A DNA stretch of 64,000 bases from an uncultured Bacteroidota bacterium (GCA_902519955.1 CABYMF010000003.1:1-64000); one strand, 5' to 3'; counted from the stretch's first letter, positions 49,950 through 58,535 are shown. Translations and numbers: made by a program. The notes: generated by a model from the sequence alone, not told the origin.

Positions 49950-50150
49950 ATGGGTTTTTTATGGAAATTAATAGGGATATTAAGTATTATACTCGTCTTT
50001 TTTGGCAGTATGTATAATCTATTTGCAGCTGAAGAATATTCCAAAAAGAATCTTAATTACATTCCTGCAATATTAAGATACATTGCCTATGGTATTGGAA
50101 TTTTTTGTTCAGGATACGTAATAAATCTAATTGTTAGCAACTTTGCATAA
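49950..50150 (+). CDS. small membrane protein
   Basis: Two hydrophobic segments. Confidence 0.5.
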   Translation: MGFLWKLIGILSIILVFFGSMYNLFAAEEYSKKNLNYIPAILRYIAYGIGIFCSGYVINLIVSNFA

Positions 50151-50254
50151 TATAAATAAGAATCACAACTACTTGTTATATTGTCTTTCCATTTGTCTAT
50201 CCATAATTTTTATGAGAGATTCCAACATTATTTTTCTTTTTCATATCTCTAAAT

Positions 50255-50286
50255 AAAAAAAGCCCTCATTTGAGGGCTATTTTTTA
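50255..50286. terminator. intrinsic terminator
   Basis: AGCCCTCA-TT-TGAGGGCT followed by a T-rich tail. Confidence 0.75.
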
Positions 50287-50784
50287 ATTATTAGCAGCTT
50301 CATACAAAGCTATTTCATTGGTAATTAATGGTGAATCGATATAACATTTGGTAGATATAATTTTATCGTTTTCCCATTGCCACCAGCAGTGAAATGTTGA
50401 TTCTGCTTTCTCGCCTGTAGTTTTTGATATTCCAGACCAATCAGCCCATTGAAGTGTAAAAGTACTTCCTTCATTAAATTGTATTGTAGTTAAAGCAGGT
50501 TCAATATGTTGAATTGAATCCCATAAGACAGAATGATAGTTATAACCATCTATGATTTCTTGAGCGGAATATTCAATTGTATTGAAATAATGTTTACCAT
50601 CTTCAGTAAAATATTCAGATGCAGCATCAAATTTACCTTGTGTATATGCTTCGCCTAATGATCTAACTATATCAGTTTTTTCATCATTAGAAGTAACAAC
50701 GCCGTTCCAAGGGTTATCATCAGTGGCAGTATTTTGACATGATACCAAAAGAATTGTAAATAGAAAATATATTGTTTTTTTCAT
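50284..50784 (-). CDS. SnoaL/NTF2-like lipoprotein
   Basis: 'FLFTILLVSCQNT', 'IVRSLGEAYTQGKFDAASEYFTEDGKHYFN'. Confidence 0.75.
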   Translation of the reverse strand: MKKTIYFLFTILLVSCQNTATDDNPWNGVVTSNDEKTDIVRSLGEAYTQGKFDAASEYFTEDGKHYFNTIEYSAQEIIDGYNYHSVLWDSIQHIEPALTTIQFNEGSTFTLQWADWSGISKTTGEKAESTFHCWWQWENDKIISTKCYIDSPLITNEIALYEAANN

Positions 50785-50862
50785 TTAAATTGATTTAAAA
50801 TTATTTAGCAATTTATAAAATTCTATAAATTGGCATCTTTTATTGAGTCTTAAATCTAAAAA

Positions 50863-50988
50863 ATGAAAAATAAATGGTTAATAAGCTTATTGTTAATATT
50901 GATATCTGTATTAGTCTCTTATTTAACAAACATCTGGCTATTACTTCTTTTTATTCCTATTGGGTCATTAATTTTAAAAAATAAATAA
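50863..50988 (+). CDS. putative small TM protein (41 aa)
   Basis: MKNKWLISLLLILISVLVSYLTNIWLLLLFIPIGSLILKNK read directly. Confidence 0.4.
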   Translation: MKNKWLISLLLILISVLVSYLTNIWLLLLFIPIGSLILKNK

Positions 50989-51356
50989 ATTGATATACAA
51001 GAATAAGGTTAAGACTTAAATATACTTAAAAACCCCCTTAATTAAAAGAGGGTTAATTGAGAAAAACTGAACAACTAAATACGAAAAGCTGTCAAGAATA
51101 AAAGCGTCTTAAATTTGAGATTTTTATAATTTAATGTTGTTATCTGCACATTAAAAAAAAATGAACAAATAGTAAAAAAAAGCCCCATAATTAAAACAGG
51201 CTTTTGCAATGATTTATTTCAACAGAGTTATTTTCCAGAATAGAAATTAATTTATAGCAGAGTAAACTTCTTTAGTATTTTTTTATAGTTAATTGTTTTA
51301 TTTTTTTTTAATATTAGGATTCTTTATATTAATGTATTAATTATAAATCAAAAAAA

Positions 51357-51644
51357 ATGAAAAAATTTTTAATAAGAAGAGCAATGGAAGGAGCATCATC
51401 TGTTCCAAAACATGAAATGAATAAAGGTGGAAAAGCCTCTGAAAAAATTCTTGACGAAATGAGAAATGAAGGCAAGATGATTCAACAAGAAACAAGTTAT
51501 GTAGCTGGCAATAACGTCTTTTGTGTATATAATTCTGAATCTGAGGAGTTAATTAAAGAGCATGCTGAAAGAAGCGGAGGAGTTGCTTCAGAAATTACTG
51601 AAATTACTACAGTTATAAATCACAACACATCAGTAGTCAGTTAA
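51357..51644 (+). CDS. DUF4242 (SCO4226-like nickel-binding) domain protein
   Basis: 'MKKFLIRRAMEGASSV...IQQETSYVAGNNVFCVYNSESEELIKEHAERSG'. Confidence 0.85.
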   Translation: MKKFLIRRAMEGASSVPKHEMNKGGKASEKILDEMRNEGKMIQQETSYVAGNNVFCVYNSESEELIKEHAERSGGVASEITEITTVINHNTSVVS

Positions 51645-51670
51645 ATAAAAGTAACCTTAAATTAATTATT

Positions 51671-52165
51671 ATGAAAAAACAAATTAAACATTTATTAATT
51701 TTTACAATTATTGGTCTATTTACTTTAGGTTGCGAGACTCAACAAGAAGATCTAAAGCTGTCTGAAAATGTAAAAACTTATCAAGAGGCTTGGTCTCAGT
51801 TCTTTGATGAAAGAAATATGGAAATTATTAACAATGAATACTTTACAGAGGATGTTACAGTTGTGATTCCTGGTGATAATATTATTGGAATATAGGGAAC
51901 AAAGAATTATTACGGTAATTTTTTGACTGGATTCTCCGATGCTGAGTTTACTTTTGTTGATATTTTTGGTCAAGGAGATAAACTAGTTAAACATTGGAAC
52001 TTTAGAGGAACACATGATGGAGATTTCTTTGGAATTCCTCCGACAGGAAAATCATTAAACCTCTATGGAACTACTTTAATATTAATGGAAGATGGAAAGA
52101 TTAAACAAGAGCAGGACTTCTTTGATAACTTGGATATGCTTACTCAACTAGGATTAATGGAATAG
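51671..52165 (+). pseudogene. SnoaL-like (ester cyclase/polyketide cyclase) lipoprotein with in-frame TAG
   Basis: ORFs 51671..51895 and 51923..52165 share one frame and join as ...NIIGI*GTKNYYGNFLTGFSDAEF... Confidence 0.8.
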
Positions 52166-52221
52166 TATATAATTTCTTGGTTAAAATATTAAAAAATTAT
52201 ACTACAGATAATGACTTTTTT

Positions 52222-52761
52222 TCAAATCAAAGGTTCAATTAATGATTTATGGTCATTTTTTGAATAATTGACTTGAGTTGATACTGGGTAAAAGTCAATT
52301 TTAATATTGTTTATATCCTTATTGAATGAACTCCAATTTATCTTTGAATCTAAAAGCGGCATTCTATTATGGATATGAGTTATGTTTTCATCAGCTTGAG
52401 TTGTGATCAAAACTGCGCATTCGTCTTTGATTAGCGTTTTTATAAATAATGTTTCAAACTCTTTAGAATAAAAATAGTATGGTTGCTTTTTATCACCTTC
52501 TCTTTTCCATTCATACCAACCATTAATTAAGGTATATGCTTTTGTATGATGTCTGAATGTAGATTTACTCTTTAAGGTCTCTCTTTTAGCATTGATAATC
52601 ATTCCGCTTTTCATCCATGCGGGGCAATATCCCCAATTAAGAACTTGAGGTTTATTATCCTCATTAACAACTAATATGTTAGTCCCTGGGGCAATATTAT
52701 AACGAGGTGGTAAATCTCCCTCTAATCTTTTACTATTTGAATAGTTAAATCTTCCACACAT
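52222..52761 (-). CDS. SOS response-associated peptidase (YedK/HMCES-like)
   Basis: N-terminal 'MCGRFNYS', 'YNIAPGTNILVV', 'INAKRETLKSKSTFR', 'NGWYEWKREGDKKQPYYF', 'IHNRMPLL'. Confidence 0.96.
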   Translation of the reverse strand: MCGRFNYSNSKRLEGDLPPRYNIAPGTNILVVNEDNKPQVLNWGYCPAWMKSGMIINAKRETLKSKSTFRHHTKAYTLINGWYEWKREGDKKQPYYFYSKEFETLFIKTLIKDECAVLITTQADENITHIHNRMPLLDSKINWSSFNKDINNIKIDFYPVSTQVNYSKNDHKSLIEPLI

Positions 52762-52952
52762 TATAAATTGTTTTCAAAAAGAAAAATTGTTGTAGCTATG
52801 TAAATTACTATACATAACAGCATGACAAAATTATTCCAGCCCTCTTTCCATTTATTTTCTTGATCTTTAAATTGAAGCCACTTATTAATTTGAAACATTC
52901 CAGCACCTACAAAACAGAATATAATTCCTTTAAATATTATCTCTATTGGCAT
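52761..52952 (-). CDS. small membrane protein, intact paralog of the 48133..48325 pseudogene
   Basis: MPIEIIFKGIIFCFVGAGMFQINKWLQFKDQENKWKEGWNNF... Confidence 0.65.
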   Translation of the reverse strand: MPIEIIFKGIIFCFVGAGMFQINKWLQFKDQENKWKEGWNNFVMLLCIVIYIATTIFLFENNL

Positions 52953-53253
52953 AAAATAAAAGTAATAATTGATTGTTTTATATCAAAAAAAGTTTTTTAA
53001 ACAAGATGGATTCTTTATTGAGTTTAGAGAAACAATAGGAGGTTATGTAATAAGATAATTTGAGTTTTTATATATTGCAACTTGAAAGTGAGTCCTCACC
53101 TCTTAATAAAAACAAATCAAATTAAATTATAAACCAATTAACAAAAATGAAGATAAGAGATGGGGACTCTAATTCAATAAACAAATTTAAGCTTATTAAG
53201 TATGGTATTTTTTTAAGGAAAAGTTAAATATGGTTAAGAAATTAGCTCTAATT

Positions 53254-53280
53254 TATTTGCCAATACATATCGTAACGAGA
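53254..53280 (-). other. putative att-like site, degenerate copy of the mnmE 3' end
   Basis: TATTTGCCAATACAtatcGTAACGA; minus strand reads ...TGT ATT GGC AAA TAA (CIGK*). Confidence 0.6.
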
Positions 53281-53495
53281 GTCTAAAAACGTTTTATTCA
53301 TAGGGCTTAAGAGAGATTCTAATTTCATAATCTACAAATTTTATGCTATAATAAAGTTAAGCAATGTTAATTAAGTATGAGAAATATGTAGTTATAATGA
53401 CCTAATTTATTAAACTAATATATAAATCGAAAAGACACTGTTTTAATTAAGGTGGGTTTTAACTATATTTAAATATTAACTATAAATTAAATTAT

Positions 53496-54188
53496 ATGAA
53501 AAAAATATTATTACTATTTACTTTTTTATTTTCTGTTTCTCTTTTTTCTCAACAACTTTATTGGTATGATGTAATACTTGAAGTTAACGGAGAGGATACT
53601 GTAGAGTTTGAAAATGCTGTTGATGCATATTATTCATCCGTAGATTTTCCAGAAGATGTAACCATGAGTTTTTCATCAATTCCAATAAAAGGAATGGGAT
53701 ATGAGGATACTCACATTTTAAGTTTTGTAAGTCCTTCTTCTCAATCTTTAGCTAATTTAAGAGCATCACTTGCCGGTGAAGAATGGGAAAAATATGTTGA
53801 TATTGTTAGACCATTTACAGATAACGTAAGAGCTTCTACTGGTGTCGTTCCTTTAGTTTATAATGCAGAAGAATTTTATGGGATTGGTCAGGTTTGGGGT
53901 TTTAGAGTTAAAAGTAGAGATATTCCTGTATTTGCAAATGCATTTTCTAAACTTATGGAAACTTTTGATTCTCCTGGTTTTGTAGGTTTAACTCAGGTAA
54001 CACATGGAATAAGTAATGGTGAAAACTTACTTGTTTATGGGACATACCCTGACTTAAATTCGGCTTTTACTTTCGGTCCAAAAAATGATTCAGAGAGTCA
54101 AGCTTTTGGAGAGTTTTTTAACGTAACTGCTGAAATTTCCGAATTTACTCAATCTTGGACAAGACTTCTAATTAAAGCTTATAATTAG
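53496..54188 (+). CDS. secreted protein, putative tandem ABM-like family (paralog F)
   Basis: Signal peptide MKKILLLFTFLFSVSLFSQ; 230 aa with two halves ('LYWYDVILEVNGEDTVEFENAVDAYY', 'GQVWGFRVKSRDIPVFANAFSKLME'). Confidence 0.6.
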   Translation: MKKILLLFTFLFSVSLFSQQLYWYDVILEVNGEDTVEFENAVDAYYSSVDFPEDVTMSFSSIPIKGMGYEDTHILSFVSPSSQSLANLRASLAGEEWEKYVDIVRPFTDNVRASTGVVPLVYNAEEFYGIGQVWGFRVKSRDIPVFANAFSKLMETFDSPGFVGLTQVTHGISNGENLLVYGTYPDLNSAFTFGPKNDSESQAFGEFFNVTAEISEFTQSWTRLLIKAYN

Positions 54189-54201
54189 ATACTTAATAAA
54201 G

Positions 54202-54228
54202 AAGCCCTTTAATTAGGGCTTTTTTTTT
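54202..54228. terminator. intrinsic terminator
   Basis: AAGCCCT-ttaatt-AGGGCTTTTTTTTT. Confidence 0.8.
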
Positions 54229-54265
54229 AAAAGTGGGGGTTTTTTTATTTAAATCTTTTTTCATA

Positions 54266-54469
54266 TTATTTTTTATTAAAATAAAATATTTCAGAAAGCT
54301 TAATTGCTATTAAGTAATATATTATCACAACTAGTATTCTAGTTATAAAATCTGATTCTAAATAGTCTACAGAGTTAATGGTATAAATCCTTAATATAGC
54401 GCAGATAACATATGCTGCTATATAAAAATACCAGGGCTTTGGATTACCTTCATTTAAAATATTTTTCAT
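54266..54469 (-). CDS. small membrane protein
   Basis: 67 aa with two hydrophobic segments. Confidence 0.5.
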   Translation of the reverse strand: MKNILNEGNPKPWYFYIAAYVICAILRIYTINSVDYLESDFITRILVVIIYYLIAIKLSEIFYFNKK

Positions 54470-54499
54470 AATATTTATTATTAAAATAAGTTAGTTATC

Positions 54500-54526
54500 T
54501 ATTTGCCAATACAGAAAGTAACGATT
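54500..54526 (-). other. putative att-like site, copy of the mnmE 3' end
   Basis: TATTTGCCAATACAGAAaGTAACGA; minus strand reads TTC TGT ATT GGC AAA TAG (FCIGK*). Confidence 0.7.
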
Positions 54527-54654
54527 TTTGTAATCTATTGATTTTATTAGTGTTTTAGAAGGGTAGTGGAGTTTGATCTACACGTGCTCTACAAGAATTG
54601 ATTCCAAAAATTTATTAAATATATCCCTGTTAATAAATATCACTATATTTCAGT

Positions 54655-55716
54655 ATGAAAAAAATACTTTTACTATTAACTTTATTGATATCATTTAATT
54701 TAATTTCTCAAAATTTAGGATGGAGAATTAATAAGCTTCCTGGTGGTAATTTTAAAATAACTAATCAAGATGATATTCTAAACTCTTGGACAGCTTTTTT
54801 AAATGCTGATGGTACATATACATATGTAAATGATAGAGATCCATTACAATCATTTTCTGAGAAAATTAATTTTGATGGAAGTGTCACAACTGTAAATGAT
54901 TTTAATGTATTAGAATCATTCACAACAAGATATAACTCATTCAATGACACCTTTTCCATAACAGATGATTTTGATCCATTAAATTCATCTACTGCAAGAA
55001 CTAATTTTGATGGAAGTGTTACTGTTACAGATGATTTTGATCCATTAAATTCATCTACTGCAAGAACTAATTTTGATGGAAGTGTTACTGTTACAGATGA
55101 TTTTCCCAATTCTAATAGAAGTGATAATATTGGTTTTGTAATTACCAACCCGACAAGATCCTCTTCAACTGGACCAGATTTAGATCTAATCCAAGGTGCA
55201 GCTGATGTAGCTAATTCTGGAACAGTAAATATTGATTATGACAGCCCAGAATGGACTGCTGCAGGATATGGAATTGCATTACTTCTCTCTTCACCAATAG
55301 AACAAAGAGGGGGCAATAGGTCAATTGGTTTAACTGTTGGTTATAATGGTGGAATTACTGCAGGACTTGATTTCTTTTTTGATAAAGTTTCAGTTGGTGC
55401 TCATTATGGTTCTAAATTGATGGAAGACAATGATCTTGTTTTTGTTAATGAAATTGTAGCTGCTGGAACGTTAGGATTTAAAGTCTCAGATAACTTGTAT
55501 ATCAAAGGTGGAATTGGATCTTATTATGATCAAGTTGATATATGGACTTATGGAGATGGTGCTGATCAATATCTAAATACTTATCAAAATGATGGTAAAA
55601 CATATTTTCAAGCTGGTATCCAGACATTCTTTATTACTGGGGGGATTGCTTTAATACCTGAGATCTACTTTTCAAATTCCTCAGGTATTGGTATTTCATT
55701 TGGATTAGGATTTTAG
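54655..55716 (+). CDS. secreted repeat protein with C-terminal membrane-barrel-like region
   Basis: Signal peptide; 22-aa repeats TDDFDPLNSSTARTNFDGSVTV; glycine/aromatic-rich C-terminus ending ...ISFGLGF. Confidence 0.7.
   Translation: MKKILLLLTLLISFNLISQNLGWRINKLPGGNFKITNQDDILNSWTAFLNADGTYTYVNDRDPLQSFSEKINFDGSVTTVNDFNVLESFTTRYNSFNDTFSITDDFDPLNSSTARTNFDGSVTVTDDFDPLNSSTARTNFDGSVTVTDDFPNSNRSDNIGFVITNPTRSSSTGPDLDLIQGAADVANSGTVNIDYDSPEWTAAGYGIALLLSSPIEQRGGNRSIGLTVGYNGGITAGLDFFFDKVSVGAHYGSKLMEDNDLVFVNEIVAAGTLGFKVSDNLYIKGGIGSYYDQVDIWTYGDGADQYLNTYQNDGKTYFQAGIQTFFITGGIALIPEIYFSNSSGIGISFGLGF
54961..55092 (+). repeat. two identical 66-bp tandem repeats
   Basis: 54961-55026 and 55027-55092 read identically, followed by a truncated start of a third unit. 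Confidence 0.9.
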
Positions 55717-55789
55717 CAAAATAATTAACATTCTCTGTCAGTATCTTTTTTTGTTAAGTACTGTATTTGTCATAATTATTAATTTTTTT

Positions 55790-55833
55790 GTAGACAATGT
55801 GTAGATCTATTTTTACATCTACATATTATCTAC
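55790..55833. repeat. 17-bp inverted repeat, 10-nt spacer
   Basis: GTAGACAATGTGTAGAT - ctatttttac - ATCTACATATTATCTAC (15/17 complementary). Confidence 0.8.
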
Positions 55834-55945
55834 AGATTGATAGTTAAAATTGGGATAAATAATGAGTATTTGAAAATGCACTTATTAACAAAGTGACTGA
55901 TTTATAGACAATTAAGGATGAAAAATGAGATAAAAGGAAGTGTAC

Positions 55946-57343
55946 TTATTTTCCAATACAGAACTTAGAAAAGATAGAACCAAGTATATCTTGATCAATA
56001 TCAATTTTTCCTGTAATAATTGATATGTTAATAATCGCATCGTTAAGATCAATACTAAGTAAATCACCTGATAATCCATCTTTTAATCCACTTTTCACAG
56101 AATCAATTGCTTTTAAAGAATTATTAAGAGCCTCTAAGTGTCTAGAATTTGAGATAATTATATTGCTTTGAGAAGATAGATTAAAATTCTTTGATATCAT
56201 TTCCTTTAATTCTGAAACAAGGTCACTGTTAAGAGCAGAAATACGATGAAAAGTGATATTTTTTTCATTAATTAATGACTTTATATTTTCTTTATAACTA
56301 TCTGTATTTGAATTTTTTAATAAATCTATTTTATTTTCCACAAGATATATCTGTAAATCATCTCTTTCATAGGATTTTACTTCCTTAATTAGCTCTTTTT
56401 CTGTAATATCTGACCTATCAAATAGATAAATTAATATTCTAGACGTACCAATCTTACTTTTTGCTTTTTCAACACCTATAGATTCAATCTTATCAGAAGT
56501 TTCTCTTATACCTGCCGTATCAATAAATCTAAATTTGATCCCATTAATAGTAGTAACATCTTCTATTGCATCCCTTGTTGTTCCCGGGATATCAGAGACT
56601 ATAGCTTTATCTTCATTAACTATGGCATTTAAAAGTGAAGATTTACCAGCATTAGGCTTTCCAGCTATAGTTACTGTAACACCTTCTTTAATTACATTAC
56701 CATATGAGAAAGATTCAATAAGACTTGATAATTTACTCTCTAATTCATTTAGGAGTGATTTTAAGTCACTTTTATCAGCAAATTCAACATCTTCCTCAGA
56801 GAAATCTAGTTCTAACTCAATCAATGACTTAAAATGTATTAGTTTCTCCCTTAAAACCTCTATTTCATCAGAATATCCACCTCTCATTTGCTCCATAGCA
56901 ATTCTATGAGCCTCTTTAGATTCTGATGCAATTAAATCACTTACAGCCTCTGCTTGTGATAAATCCTTCTTATTGTTAAGATATGCTCTAAGTGTGAATT
57001 CACCTGGATTTGCAAGTCTTACCCCAGAATTTGTAAATAACGAAATAATCCTTTGTTGTATATAGTTAGATCCATGGCAAGATATCTCAATAATATTTTC
57101 ACCAGTGTAGGAGTGAGGGGCCTTGTATACACTTACTACTACCTCATCTATTACCTCATCACCTAAAACTAAATCACCATAGCTTATTAAATATCCATCA
57201 CTCTGTTTTAATTTCTTTCCTGATTTAGATTTAAAGAATATATCAGTTTTACTAATTGCCTTTTCACCAGATAACCTAATAATAGCAATAGCCCCCGAGC
57301 CAGGAGGAGATGATAGAGCTATAATAGTTCCCTCATTATACAT
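55946..57343 (-). CDS. mnmE: tRNA uridine-5-carboxymethylaminomethyl(34) synthesis GTPase MnmE
   Basis: 'TIIALSSPPGSGAIAIIRLSG', 'PGEFTLRAYLNNKKDLSQAEAVSDLI', 'IAGKPNAGKSSLLNAI', C-terminal 'ILGSIFSKFCIGK'. Confidence 0.98.
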   Translation of the reverse strand: MYNEGTIIALSSPPGSGAIAIIRLSGEKAISKTDIFFKSKSGKKLKQSDGYLISYGDLVLGDEVIDEVVVSVYKAPHSYTGENIIEISCHGSNYIQQRIISLFTNSGVRLANPGEFTLRAYLNNKKDLSQAEAVSDLIASESKEAHRIAMEQMRGGYSDEIEVLREKLIHFKSLIELELDFSEEDVEFADKSDLKSLLNELESKLSSLIESFSYGNVIKEGVTVTIAGKPNAGKSSLLNAIVNEDKAIVSDIPGTTRDAIEDVTTINGIKFRFIDTAGIRETSDKIESIGVEKAKSKIGTSRILIYLFDRSDITEKELIKEVKSYERDDLQIYLVENKIDLLKNSNTDSYKENIKSLINEKNITFHRISALNSDLVSELKEMISKNFNLSSQSNIIISNSRHLEALNNSLKAIDSVKSGLKDGLSGDLLSIDLNDAIINISIITGKIDIDQDILGSIFSKFCIGK

Positions 57344-57345
57344 TA

Positions 57346-58485
57346 TTATATCTCTTTAGTGAAAGTAGCTCTGTTTTTATGTTGATTGTTTTCATAATTT
57401 TTCCAGAGTTGCTGTATTGCAGTGTTTTCAATAAGTTCAGGATTCGTCTCAACTTCTGTTATTCCAAACTTATTATAAAACTTCTGAAGTTCGTTAAATA
57501 GTATGGCAATCACACCTTTATTTTGAAAGTCAGGCCTAACACCAATTAAGTATAATGATCCTTTGTGATTAAAGTTTTTAGCATGCAAGAGTCTAAGCTT
57601 ACCAATTAAGTCAACCTTTCCATTAATTTTTTTTAGAGCATTCGAGAAAGAAGGCATTGTTATAGCAAATGCAACCAGTTCATCATTCTCATCAGTAACA
57701 CATTTAATAAAACCAGGATTAATATATTTTAAGAATCTATTTTTATAATGATCAATTTGATAATCTTGAATTGGAACAAATGTCTGTAGCTTATCATAAG
57801 TCTTACCAAGTAAATAGAACATTTGGTCTACATAAGGAACTATTTGTTCAGTCTTAGTAAAGTTCAGCTTCTTTAGCTTATACCTTTTTAAGATAAGGTC
57901 AGAGAACTTCTTAACTTTTTCAGGAGAATCCTCATAATTAGCAATTTTAAGCTCATATTCAACCCACTCAGCAAGTTTCCTGTAACCATGATCTTTCATG
58001 TGATCTTTGTAATAAGAATGGTTATAAAGCGTAATCATAGTGTTTTTCTTTTCAAAACCTTTAATTAGCATTCCTGCCTTGTCCATGTTTGAGAATCCAA
58101 CAGGTCCTTCAATAAATTCAAGATTATTTTCAACTCCAATCTTTGTAACTTGATCAAGAAGAGCTTTAGATACATCCTTGTTATCAATAAAGTCAAACCA
58201 ACCAAATCTAACTTTCTTCTTTTTTAGATCATTTACTTCAACCCAGTTAATTAGAGCAGCAATTCTTCCTACTATTTTTCCATTTATTAAGGCTAAATAA
58301 TAATGTGCATCTGCATTCTTAAATACAGGGTTCGTCTTCTTATCTAGTATTTCTAATTCTTCTTTATTAATAGGGGCTACCCAATACTTTGAGTCTTTAT
58401 AAAGTTTATGGGGAAACATGACAAATTCTTTTAATTCATCACTACTTTTGACTTTCTTTATGGTAATATTTGAATTGGTCTTCAT
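57346..58485 (-). CDS. GNAT-like N-acetyltransferase family protein
   Basis: 'YYLALINGKIVGRIAALIN', 'IEGPVGFSNMDKAGMLIKGFEKKNTMITLYNHSYY', 'YLIGVRPDFQNKGVIAILFNEL'. Confidence 0.8.
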   Translation of the reverse strand: MKTNSNITIKKVKSSDELKEFVMFPHKLYKDSKYWVAPINKEELEILDKKTNPVFKNADAHYYLALINGKIVGRIAALINWVEVNDLKKKKVRFGWFDFIDNKDVSKALLDQVTKIGVENNLEFIEGPVGFSNMDKAGMLIKGFEKKNTMITLYNHSYYKDHMKDHGYRKLAEWVEYELKIANYEDSPEKVKKFSDLILKRYKLKKLNFTKTEQIVPYVDQMFYLLGKTYDKLQTFVPIQDYQIDHYKNRFLKYINPGFIKCVTDENDELVAFAITMPSFSNALKKINGKVDLIGKLRLLHAKNFNHKGSLYLIGVRPDFQNKGVIAILFNELQKFYNKFGITEVETNPELIENTAIQQLWKNYENNQHKNRATFTKEI

Positions 58486-58535
58486 TTAAAATACAAGTTA
58501 CCAATAAATAGTTATTTTTCAAGATTTCACTAAAT

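Noticed and set aside
51024-51206. Weak hairpins (AACCCCC...AGAGGGTT; AAGCCCC...CAGGCTT)
   Set aside because: Imperfect stems and no clear T-tract; not called as terminators or ncRNA.
54765-55148. Minus-strand 127-aa repeat ORF
   Set aside because: Antisense image of the 66-bp tandem repeat in the 54655..55716 gene; strand is settled by the signal peptide of the plus-strand product.
56535-56909. Plus-strand 124-aa ORF inside mnmE
   Set aside because: Antisense to strongly conserved MnmE sequence.
58379-58392. CCCAATACTTTGAG and similar CCAATAC strings (e.g. near 59764)
   Set aside because: Only 7-8 bp shared with the att core and inside conserved coding regions.
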